Origin: Bacteroidales bacterium
GTDB taxonomy: Bacteria > Bacteroidota > Bacteroidia > Bacteroidales > VadinHA17
DNA length: 5,737 bases
NCBI GenBank assembly: GCA_020353115.1
Contig: CP070687.1
Span: 2,901,201-2,906,937, forward strand
Direction of reading: 5' to 3'
The position numbers and the translations under genes were made by a program. Below the pieces are notes generated by a model. The model saw only the letters and a list, made by a program, of their open reading frames with translations, did not search any database and was not told where the DNA came from. This document shows, piece by piece, positions 1-5,737 of this stretch (the first letter of the stretch is position 1; every line of letters begins with the position of its first letter).

Positions 1-341
1 CGATCACAGATGCAAATCTTTGTGTAAAGGTTGACAGTGTTGAAGTTCCCTATGACGGTATAGGCTGTATTACGGTGAACGATATACCGACAGTGATAAC
101 ACCGAACGGTGATGGATTTAACGATGAATGGACAATTCCTTTTATTGAATTGTATCCGAAGGCTTCAGTTGAGATCTTCACCAGGTGGGGTAAGCTCGTA
201 TTTAGTTCCAGGAACGGCTATGTTGTGAAATGGGATGGAACGCAGAATGGGAATGAGCTACCGATGGATTCTTATTACTTTATCATCGATCTGGGTAACG
301 GTACGGAACCGATCGTTGGTAATGTCACCATAATCAGATAA
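1..341 (+). CDS. C-terminal end of a T9SS-secreted adhesin-like protein (CHU_C / type B sorting domain), 5' truncated
   Basis: The reading frame is open from base 3 to the TAA at 339-341 and has no start in the window, so only the last 112 residues of a longer protein are seen. Residues 1-15 contain T-D-A-N-x-C, the typical end of SprB-like/PKD-like repeats in gliding adhesins. The CHU_C domain then begins near residue 28, with ITPNGDGFND at 32-41, an IFTRWG strand, a WDG motif, a YYFII strand and the terminal GNVTIIR. In this family the domain is a type B signal that sends the protein through the type IX secretion system to the cell surface or medium. Two cysteines (7 and 22) could form a disulphide. 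A PorP/SprF gene follows after 26 bases, which fits a cargo and partner pair. The domain identity is secure; the function of the missing N-terminal part is unknown. Confidence 0.9.
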   Translation, partial: ITDANLCVKVDSVEVPYDGIGCITVNDIPTVITPNGDGFNDEWTIPFIELYPKASVEIFTRWGKLVFSSRNGYVVKWDGTQNGNELPMDSYYFIIDLGNGTEPIVGNVTIIR

Positions 342-367
342 AACTGAATTTTTATATTTACAGGTTC

Positions 368-1363
368 ATGAACAAGCCCCGAAGATTATACATACTTGCA
401 GTTATCCTGTTTATCAGTTTAGTGACCGGACATTCACAGCAGTTACCTCTGTTCAGCCAGTACATGATGAATGGATTTCTGATCAATCCGGCTTTGGCCG
501 GGAATGATGGGTATACAGCGATTAATCTGACTGCAAGAGAACAATGGCTGGGATTGGGCCAAGCCCCCAAAACACACGGTATTAGTTTTCAAACACGGGT
601 TCTGAAAACCAGCTATATTTCCAAATCGACTTCTGTCAGGAAGAAAGTAACAAGACCATCGAGGAGCGGTAGAATAGGACTTGGCGGTTATTTGTTCAAT
701 GACCGGAACGGTATTATCGACAGGACAGGTTTTCAGTTAACCTATGCGTACCACATTCCTCTGAGAACAACCAATAATGCACAGCTATCGTTCGGACTTA
801 CCGCCAACTTTTTTCAGTTTAAGATCAATGAGGATGAAATAAGGCCATACGATATTGATGATCCCTTACTATTGGAATACGACAGGGTTTTTTATATCCC
901 GGATGCAAATTTCGGGGCATACTTTACTACACGTGACTACTATGTGGGTTTCTCCGTGACCGAGCTGTTTAAGGCCACTTTCAAGCTGGGAAAGGAGGGT
1001 ATAGGCGATTACCGGGCAATGCGGCATTACTACCTTACTGGCGGATATATGTTTGATGTGGGTGTCGATTTCGCATTACAACCTACCTTCCTAATAAAAA
1101 CCTCTGATTACCTTAAAAGCTTTCAGGTTGATATCAGCCTGAAAGCATTCTACCGGGAGGATTACTGGCTTGGCCTTTCCTACAGGACCAGTGATGCCAT
1201 GATCATCATGGTCGGCGTAAAAGTTGACCAGTATTTTTTCGGTTATGCGTTTGACTATTCACTCACCAATATCCGGAAACACAGTTTCGGCTCACATGAG
1301 ATCATGGTAGCGGTTAAATTTGGTTCCAATGCGAGGAGATACCGCTGGTTAAATCGATACTAG
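368..1363 (+). CDS. PorP/SprF family type IX secretion system outer-membrane protein
   Basis: This is a complete protein of 331 residues, close to the usual family length. Residues 1-24 form a signal peptide: a basic MNKPRR start, a hydrophobic core, and probable cleavage after HSQ. The family signature follows directly, with FSQYMMNGFLINPALAG at 29-45 and QWLGLGQAPKTHGISFQT at 59-76. Next come GIGLGGYLFNDRNG-like strands around 102-115 and alternating aromatic/hydrophobic beta strands to the end (SHEIMVAVKFG, 309-319), as expected for an outer-membrane beta-barrel. Family members are thought to act with T9SS, often as the dedicated partner of a type B cargo: SprF is needed for SprB export in Flavobacterium johnsoniae. 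Its position 26 bases after a CHU_C protein supports that role here. The ATG at 368 is chosen because it places the signal peptide at the N terminus. No clear Shine-Dalgarno is seen, as is usual in Bacteroidota. Confidence 0.93.
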   Translation: MNKPRRLYILAVILFISLVTGHSQQLPLFSQYMMNGFLINPALAGNDGYTAINLTAREQWLGLGQAPKTHGISFQTRVLKTSYISKSTSVRKKVTRPSRSGRIGLGGYLFNDRNGIIDRTGFQLTYAYHIPLRTTNNAQLSFGLTANFFQFKINEDEIRPYDIDDPLLLEYDRVFYIPDANFGAYFTTRDYYVGFSVTELFKATFKLGKEGIGDYRAMRHYYLTGGYMFDVGVDFALQPTFLIKTSDYLKSFQVDISLKAFYREDYWLGLSYRTSDAMIIMVGVKVDQYFFGYAFDYSLTNIRKHSFGSHEIMVAVKFGSNARRYRWLNRY

Positions 1364-1376
1364 CCTGAGAGAAATT

Positions 1377-2732
1377 CTAAAACGTAAGAGTAAATATTGT
1401 CTCCTGATCAGGGATGGAGTGTGCAGTAATGGTTCCGCCATGAAGCCGTAAAATTTGCCGTGAGAGGCTGAGTCCAATTCCGGAGCCTTTCTGTTTGGTG
1501 GTAAAAAACGGGATAAAGATCTTATCCAGTACCTCTTTAATTATTCCCTGCCCGTTATCGACAACCTGTATAATAACACGTCCCCTTTTATTCATCATGG
1601 CCCGCAACTCGATTTTTGGTTTTTTCCTGTTCTCCAGGGCGTGAATGGAATTTTTTATAAGATTAATCAGGACTTGTTCAATAAGCTCTTCATCAGCAGA
1701 AACTTCCAGGTTGTCGGGCTCGACGGTTATCTGAAAATCAATCTTGGTTTTCTTTATCTCTTCTTCCATCAGAAGCAAAATGTTCTTGAAAAGTTCTTTT
1801 ACTTTTGTGATCGTGAAATTGGGTTTGGGTATCCTGGTCAGATTTCTGTAAGTATTAACAAAGTGTAATAAACCTGTACTTCTTTTGTTGATTGTTTGAA
1901 GAGCCTGCTGGATTTCATCGACGGTAGCCATATCCATTTTAAGCGAGCTTTCACCTTTGTTATTCGAGATTCCTTTCAACATAATATCCAGTGTGGAAGA
2001 AAGAGAAGCAATGGGAGTAATTGAATTCATAATTTCATGTGTAAGAACCCGGATGAGTTTTTGCCATGCTTCTGTCTCCTGTTCTTCAAGAACGTTCTGG
2101 ATATTCTTTATAGTAGCAAGGATGATCAGTTTGTCATGGATTTTAAATTCAGAGGCATTAATGGCAAGTTGAAGAATATCATCCTCATCCTGAACCTTTA
2201 CCAGGGGATTTTCACCGGGTTTTATGTTGAGAAGGGTTTTAACTAACTCACCGCTAAGTGACTCGAGAGCCAGTATGTTTTTCAGGTTATGGATTTGAAA
2301 AAGCTTTTTTGCAGCTTTATTGATCATTTCAACCGTACCGTTTTTCTGGAAAGCAATAATACTTACATCGATATTCTGAACAATGCTTTGGAGATAGTGG
2401 TAGTGTTCTTCCTTTTCTGATCTGACGGTTTGAAAATCCTTTATTACAGCATTAAATGCCTTGTTCAATTCGTCAAATGAGGATCCCATACCTTCCACCT
2501 GGAATGATCGGGTGAATTCTGAAAACCGGATCGATTCAAGAAAACTGGCAAGATCCCTGTTTGTTTTATCGACAAAACGGATTAGCGCATATAACTGATA
2601 GATTATAAGAGCGCCTACCAGTACGGAGGTAATATGAAATCGCGTGGTGAGCGAATAGAAAAACAGAAATATCGTTGCTGTCAACAATAATATTCTGAAA
2701 ATACTGATTAAGCGAAACTTTTTATAGACCAT
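1377..2732 (-). CDS. NtrY/NtrB-like sensor histidine kinase with two membrane helices and a PAS-like domain
   Basis: This 451-residue kinase should phosphorylate the response regulator encoded just upstream. Two hydrophobic helices (about 10-28 and 35-52) are joined by only about six residues, so there is no periplasmic sensor domain. A HAMP-like linker follows (about 53-105), then a PAS-like domain (about 110-210; AFQKNGTVEMINKAA). The dimerisation/phosphoacceptor region holds LTHEIMNSITPIASLS, with phosphorylated His232. The ATPase domain is complete: N box around NLIKNS (Asn357, Asn361), G1 box VDNGQGI (391-397), F box IPFFTTK (407-413) and G2 box GSGIGLSLS (416-424). The HEIMNS form of the H box is typical of kinases paired with NtrC-type regulators. 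The ATG overlaps the regulator's stop codon by 11 bases, suggesting translational coupling. The gene ends 13 bases from the convergent PorP/SprF gene. The signal is not shown by the sequence. Confidence 0.93.
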   Translation of the reverse strand: MVYKKFRLISIFRILLLTATIFLFFYSLTTRFHITSVLVGALIIYQLYALIRFVDKTNRDLASFLESIRFSEFTRSFQVEGMGSSFDELNKAFNAVIKDFQTVRSEKEEHYHYLQSIVQNIDVSIIAFQKNGTVEMINKAAKKLFQIHNLKNILALESLSGELVKTLLNIKPGENPLVKVQDEDDILQLAINASEFKIHDKLIILATIKNIQNVLEEQETEAWQKLIRVLTHEIMNSITPIASLSSTLDIMLKGISNNKGESSLKMDMATVDEIQQALQTINKRSTGLLHFVNTYRNLTRIPKPNFTITKVKELFKNILLLMEEEIKKTKIDFQITVEPDNLEVSADEELIEQVLINLIKNSIHALENRKKPKIELRAMMNKRGRVIIQVVDNGQGIIKEVLDKIFIPFFTTKQKGSGIGLSLSRQILRLHGGTITAHSIPDQETIFTLTF

Positions 2733-4098
2733 ATTTTTCCATCCTTCTGTATAAAGAAGTCCGGGTTAATCCAAGATCAACGGCAGCCTGGGTAATGTTT
2801 CCCTGGTGGTGCTTCAGGACCTTTTCAATGATATTTTTTTCAATTTCATCGAGGTTGTAGGTATCTATTTCGATATCTGCCATTTTCCTGGGTTGGGTTG
2901 ATAAAATAAAATCTTCAGGCTGAAGCGATTCTGAGTCACTCATAATGATGGCGCGTTCTATAGCATGCTGTAGTTCCCGGACATTACCCGGCCAGTGATA
3001 CTGTGAGAGTATTTTCAAAGCCCCGGCACTAATGCCACGGATTGGTTTTTTGTATTTTTTTGTGTATGTTTTTAAAAAATGGTTGGTAAGCAGAGGTATA
3101 TCACCAGTTCTCTCCCTCAGTGGTGGCAGATGGATCTCTACAGTATTAACACGGTATAGGAGGTCTTGTCTGAAAAGATTTTCTTCTACCATCTGATGAA
3201 TATTGTTATTCGTAGCACAAATTAACCTTACATTGACTGAGATGGGATTATTGGAGCCAACGCGTATTACTTCCTTTCTCTCAATTACTGTTAGCAATTT
3301 TGTCTGAAGCGGGAGAGAAAGGTTTCCAATTTCATCCAGGAAAAGAGTACCCCCTGAAGCGATTTCAAACCGGCCTGATTTTTCTTTCTTAGCATCGGTA
3401 AATGCACCTTTTTCGTGACCGAATAATTCACTTTCAAATAATGTTTCACTGATCGATCCCAGATCCACACTTATGAAAATCTCATCCTTTCGTAAGGAAT
3501 TCCTGTGTAATGCCCTGGCAACCAATTCCTTTCCTGTCCCATTCTCTCCGAGGATCAGAACGTTCGCATCCGTTTCTGCAACCTTCTTGATGGTGGAGAA
3601 TACGGATTTCATTTCAGGTGAATTTCCGATGAACTCATGAAATGGCTGGTCAAGAACGGCGCTGATCTCCTTTTGTTTGTTCCTGAGACTCTCGGTCTCT
3701 TTTCTTGACCTTCTTAGTTTTATTGATGAAGAAACGGTAGCCAAAAGCTTTTCATTTTGCCAGGGTTTTAATACGAAATCAGTAGCACCCGCCTTTATTG
3801 CTTTCACTGCCTTTTCCGCATCACCATAAGCAGTGATAAATACTACGACTGAGGAAGGATCTATTTCCAGAATCTTCGCAAGCCAGTCAAAACCTTCCTG
3901 TCCACTGATGGCATCCTTTGTGAAATTCATATCAAGTAAAATAACATCATAGTTACCCGTACTGATATAATCCGGGATCTGCTGAGGATTGCTTATTGTA
4001 TCAATGGCTTCAACGTGCGGTTTTAACAAAAGCTTTAACGCAAATAATATGTCTTCATTATCATCAATTGCCAGTATTCTTCCTTCTTGTTTACTCAT
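2722..4098 (-). CDS. NtrC-family sigma-54-dependent response regulator
   Basis: The protein has 458 residues from the ATG at 4098 and the standard three-part NtrC layout. The receiver (about 6-125) has the acidic pair Asp12-Asp13, phosphoacceptor Asp56 in VILLDMNF, Thr89 and Lys111 (LKPW). The AAA+ sigma-54 domain (about 155-385) has Walker A GENGTGKE (184-191), the sigma-54 contact loop as GAFTDA (231-236), Walker B TLFLDE (251-256), sensor I ICATN, arginine-finger region FRQDLLYRVN (Arg310, Arg316) and sensor II WPGNVREL (369-376). The last ~40 residues are a Fis-type HTH (GNITQAAVDLGLTRTSLYRRM). GAFTDA replaces GAFTGA; I regard this as a common, presumably active variant. The frame extends upstream to a TTG, but those eight residues precede the conserved receiver start, so the ATG giving MSKQEGRILAIDDNED is preferred. 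It is divergent from the efflux operon, which has a sigma-54 promoter, making that operon its likely target. Confidence 0.95.
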   Translation of the reverse strand: MSKQEGRILAIDDNEDILFALKLLLKPHVEAIDTISNPQQIPDYISTGNYDVILLDMNFTKDAISGQEGFDWLAKILEIDPSSVVVFITAYGDAEKAVKAIKAGATDFVLKPWQNEKLLATVSSSIKLRRSRKETESLRNKQKEISAVLDQPFHEFIGNSPEMKSVFSTIKKVAETDANVLILGENGTGKELVARALHRNSLRKDEIFISVDLGSISETLFESELFGHEKGAFTDAKKEKSGRFEIASGGTLFLDEIGNLSLPLQTKLLTVIERKEVIRVGSNNPISVNVRLICATNNNIHQMVEENLFRQDLLYRVNTVEIHLPPLRERTGDIPLLTNHFLKTYTKKYKKPIRGISAGALKILSQYHWPGNVRELQHAIERAIIMSDSESLQPEDFILSTQPRKMADIEIDTYNLDEIEKNIIEKVLKHHQGNITQAAVDLGLTRTSLYRRMEKYGL

Positions 4099-4194
4099 GG
4101 TTATCACATAATTTAAAAACAATCCCTATTGTACAAATCAGAAATCCTTTTACTTCATGTAAATTTTAATGCGAATAAAAGGAATTTGATTTTT

Positions 4195-4226
4195 CAAAAA
4201 TACATTTTATTTTTCAATTGTTCGAA
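4195..4226 (-). promoter_or_regulatory. possible Bacteroidota-type promoter for the regulator-kinase operon
   Basis: On the minus strand TATTTTTG (4202 to 4195) fits the Bacteroidota -7 consensus TAnnTTTG. TTCG (4226 to 4223) lies 20 bases upstream and matches the -33 element TTTG at three of four positions. Transcription would begin near 4189 and leave a leader of about 90 bases before the ATG at 4098. The -33 element would fall inside the left arm of the inverted repeat, so a bound regulator could control its own gene. The region is AT-rich and such a box can arise by chance, so the call is weak. No GG-N10-GC sigma-54 element faces this direction. Confidence 0.35.
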
Positions 4227-4256
4227 TTCGTACTATTTCTGTTTCGTATTCGAACA
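4219..4256. promoter_or_regulatory. inverted repeat, candidate enhancer (UAS) for the NtrC-family regulator
   Basis: The arms are TGTTCGAATTCGTA (4219-4232) and TTCGTATTCGAACA (4243-4256). They are complementary at 12 of 14 positions, with a perfect outer 9 bp, and are separated by 10 bases. Each arm contains the self-complementary core TTCGAA, so the element can also be read as two dimer sites about 28 bp apart. Its centre is about 110 bp upstream of the predicted sigma-54 transcription start at 4348, within the range where NtrC-family activators bind. That the divergent regulator binds here is inferred. Seven T residues follow the right arm, giving a terminator-like look, but no + strand gene ends upstream. 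Confidence 0.6.
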
Positions 4257-4321
4257 CTTTTTTTGTGGGGGTGGATTAAGCAACCCGGCTAATATACTGA
4301 TAAACAATGAAAAAGTTGGTT

Positions 4322-4337
4322 TGGCACAATAAATGCT
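4322..4337 (+). promoter_or_regulatory. sigma-54 (-24/-12) promoter of the efflux operon
   Basis: TGGCAC at 4322-4327 is a full match to the -24 element. ATGCT at 4333-4337 matches the -12 element TTGCW with one change. The invariant GG (4323-4324) and GC (4335-4336) are exactly 10 bases apart, as sigma-54 requires. With C4336 as -12, transcription would start near 4348, which is 23 bases before the preferred ATG of the adaptor gene. The divergent gene encodes a sigma-54 activator, and a candidate enhancer lies about 110 bp upstream, so the context strongly supports the call. Confidence 0.85.
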
Positions 4338-4370
4338 TTTTAGAGTGCGATTAATAAAATGCTCCTGGGA

Positions 4371-5624
4371 ATGGACCGACCTATTGAAAAAAAGCACAAA
4401 GTAACAAAGAGGGTTATCTGGATTTCTATACCCAGTATCGTTTTCCTTCTGCTTCTGTACAGCATCATCTTTGGTGATAAGAGTTCAAAACTGAACGTTG
4501 AAAAGGATAAAATAACCATTGAAGAGATCACAGAAGACCTGTATAAAAATTATATTGCCGTTACAGGGACAGTTGAGCCTATACAAACCATTTACCTGAG
4601 TTCGATGGAAGGAGGAAGCAGGGTAGAGGAGATCATTATTGAAGAGGGTAATATGGTGAAACAAGGAGATATAATAGTAGAACTGAGTAATACCAGTCTT
4701 ATCCTGGAGATTTCCAACTATGAAGCACAGGTTTCGAGAATATCCAACGAATTACGCCAGGCGAGGTTGCTGATGGAGCAACAAACCCTGCAATCCCGAA
4801 GTCGCCTAATGGAACTGCAAACCAATATTTTGCAGCAATGCAGGGCGTATGATAATAACAAGATCCTCTTCAGCGAAAGCCATATCTCAAAGGAAGAATT
4901 TGAAATATCCAAGGAACAGTATGAACTGTCACTCCAGCAACTGGAATTGCTGAAAGAAAATCTGAAACAGGATTCCGTATTCCGTAGTGTCCAGGTCGAG
5001 GCTCTTGAGAGTTCAGTCAGACGGATGCAGCAAAACCTGGAAATTGTAACCAGAAGACTAGAAAGCCTGAATTACCGGGCACCTGTATCGGGTGAGTTGG
5101 CAAACCTGAATCTTGAAGTCGGACAGGTGATCAATATGGGGCAGCGGTTTGGACAGATAAATATCCTTGATTCCTATAAATTGAGGGTTGATATTGATGA
5201 ATACTTTATTTCAAATGTTTCAAAAGGATTATTCGGTGAGTGCGATTTTTCCGGCACTTCCTTTATGGCAATTATTACAAAAGTATATCCCGAAGTGACC
5301 AACGGTCGTTTCTCGGTGGATATGGAATTTACAGATACGGTTCCGGAGCAGATACGCATTGGCCAGACCAGCCGTATCAGACTTGAACTTGGAAGACCGA
5401 AAACAGCCATCCTGATCCCACGTGGCGGATACTACCAGAGCACCGGTGGCCAATGGGTGTATGTCGTGGATCCTTCAGGTAGTTTTGCCGAGAAAAGGAG
5501 TATCACCCTCGGCAGTCAGAATCCAAGATATTATGAGGTCCTTGATGGTCTTCAACCGGGGGAAAAGGTTGTTGTCTCCAGCTATGATAACTTCGGTGAT
5601 GTTGATAAACTGATATTTAAATAA
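4371..5624 (+). CDS. HlyD/MacA-type periplasmic adaptor subunit of an efflux transporter
   Basis: The protein has 417 residues from the ATG at 4371. In this family it links an inner-membrane ABC transporter to an outer-membrane channel of the TolC type. A basic start (MDRPIEKKHK) leads into one membrane helix (about 14-34) with the rest in the periplasm. The first half of the barrel-sandwich/lipoyl fold (about 62-105, with EEGNMVKQGDIIVEL) is followed by a long coiled-coil hairpin (about 110-232), then the second lipoyl half (RAPVSGELANLNLEVGQVI, 236-254). A beta-barrel domain follows (about 265-342), then a membrane-proximal domain (about 345-417; YVVDPSG, LDGLQPGEKVVVSS). An ATG at 4359 in frame would add MLLG but leaves only about 11 bases after the predicted sigma-54 start, so 4371 is preferred. 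An ABC ATPase starts 44 bases downstream, pointing to a MacAB-like rather than an RND system. The substrate is unknown. Confidence 0.88.
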   Translation: MDRPIEKKHKVTKRVIWISIPSIVFLLLLYSIIFGDKSSKLNVEKDKITIEEITEDLYKNYIAVTGTVEPIQTIYLSSMEGGSRVEEIIIEEGNMVKQGDIIVELSNTSLILEISNYEAQVSRISNELRQARLLMEQQTLQSRSRLMELQTNILQQCRAYDNNKILFSESHISKEEFEISKEQYELSLQQLELLKENLKQDSVFRSVQVEALESSVRRMQQNLEIVTRRLESLNYRAPVSGELANLNLEVGQVINMGQRFGQINILDSYKLRVDIDEYFISNVSKGLFGECDFSGTSFMAIITKVYPEVTNGRFSVDMEFTDTVPEQIRIGQTSRIRLELGRPKTAILIPRGGYYQSTGGQWVYVVDPSGSFAEKRSITLGSQNPRYYEVLDGLQPGEKVVVSSYDNFGDVDKLIFK

Positions 5625-5668
5625 TCCAAATTCAGAATTTAAAAACTATTACTTAAATCCAAAATGTT

Positions 5669-5737
5669 ATGATTAAAACAGTAGATCTGACCAAAATCTT
5701 CAGAACGGATGAAGTTGAAACTACTGCATTAAACAAG
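5669..5737 (+). CDS. ABC transporter ATP-binding protein, MacB/LolD type, N-terminal fragment
   Basis: Only 23 codons lie in the window: ATG at 5669, then an open frame to the edge. The peptide starts MIKTVDLTKIFRTDEVETTA and ends LNK. This is the usual first strand and A-loop region of MacB/LolD-type ATPases in Bacteroidota, with an aromatic (Phe11) in the K-x-F/Y position and the E-V-x-T-x-A-L-x pattern before the Walker A segment, which falls outside the window. It follows the adaptor gene by 44 bases on the same strand with no terminator between, so it is probably the second gene of the sigma-54-controlled operon. An upstream ATG at 5664 is followed two codons later by TGA and is not used. 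The call rests on a short stretch plus context. Confidence 0.78.
   Translation, partial: MIKTVDLTKIFRTDEVETTALNK

Noticed and set aside
4099..4122. Extension of the response regulator to a TTG start at 4122
   Set aside because: The added residues (MFLNYVIT) lie before the normal start of the receiver fold. The ATG at 4098 gives the usual short lead before the first conserved strand.
4187..4198. Small hairpin TTGA-TTTT-TCAA upstream of the enhancer
   Set aside because: A four-base stem in AT-rich sequence is expected by chance.
4219..4264. Inverted repeat plus seven T residues read as a rho-independent terminator on the + strand
   Set aside because: No + strand gene ends upstream within this region because the flanking gene runs the other way. 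The arms are AT-rich with a 10-base loop, and the enhancer reading fits the neighbours better.
4129..4332. A 67-codon open frame on the + strand in the divergent intergenic region
   Set aside because: The peptide is low-complexity (rich in Phe, Asn and Tyr), matches no family I know, and spans the candidate enhancer and the sigma-54 promoter. It is best read as chance in AT-rich DNA.
4359..4370. Earlier ATG for the adaptor protein at 4359
   Set aside because: It adds only MLLG and would leave a leader of about 11 bases after the predicted transcription start. The ATG at 4371 gives the familiar basic start before the membrane helix. It remains possible.
5628..5640. 13-base palindrome AAATTC-A-GAATTT just after the adaptor gene
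   Set aside because: The loop is one base, the stem is nearly all A/T and no T tract follows, so it is not a credible terminator and is probably chance.
5623..5663. Direct repeat AATCCAAA at 5623-5630 and 5656-5663
   Set aside because: It is only eight bases, AT-rich, in a 44-base operon gap, and has no known role.

Overview
The window looks like a chromosome segment of a Bacteroidota bacterium. Three things point there: a type IX secretion (T9SS) cargo carboxy terminus of the CHU_C type, a PorP/SprF-family outer-membrane protein, and AT-rich gene leaders without clear Shine-Dalgarno sequences. The order cannot be fixed from this sequence; the style of the efflux and two-component proteins suggests something near Bacteroidales, but that is an impression.

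Left part (1-1363, + strand): the last 112 residues of a secreted protein, with a trace of a SprB-like repeat followed by a CHU_C sorting domain. After 26 bases comes a complete PorP/SprF protein. This is the usual cargo plus partner arrangement of T9SS adhesins.

Middle (1377-4098, - strand): a two-gene NtrC/NtrY-type two-component system. The response regulator (receiver, sigma-54 AAA+ domain, Fis-type HTH) is transcribed first. The kinase start overlaps the regulator stop by 11 bases. All core catalytic residues of both proteins are present. The kinase has two membrane helices with almost no external loop, then a PAS-like domain.

Right part (4371-5737, + strand): divergent from the regulator are a periplasmic adaptor of the HlyD/MacA type and, after 44 bases, the first 23 codons of what looks like a MacB/LolD-type ABC ATPase. 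This is the beginning of an efflux or export operon whose permease should lie beyond the window.

The 272-base divergent region ties the two halves together. It holds a very good sigma-54 promoter (GG-N10-GC, with TGGCAC at the -24 element) just before the adaptor gene. About 110 bases upstream of its predicted start is a 14-bp imperfect inverted repeat at a distance typical of an NtrC-family enhancer. A weaker Bacteroidota-type -7 box faces the regulator and would overlap that repeat. The simplest model is that the kinase senses an envelope signal, phosphorylates the regulator, and the regulator binds the repeat and activates the transporter operon through sigma-54.
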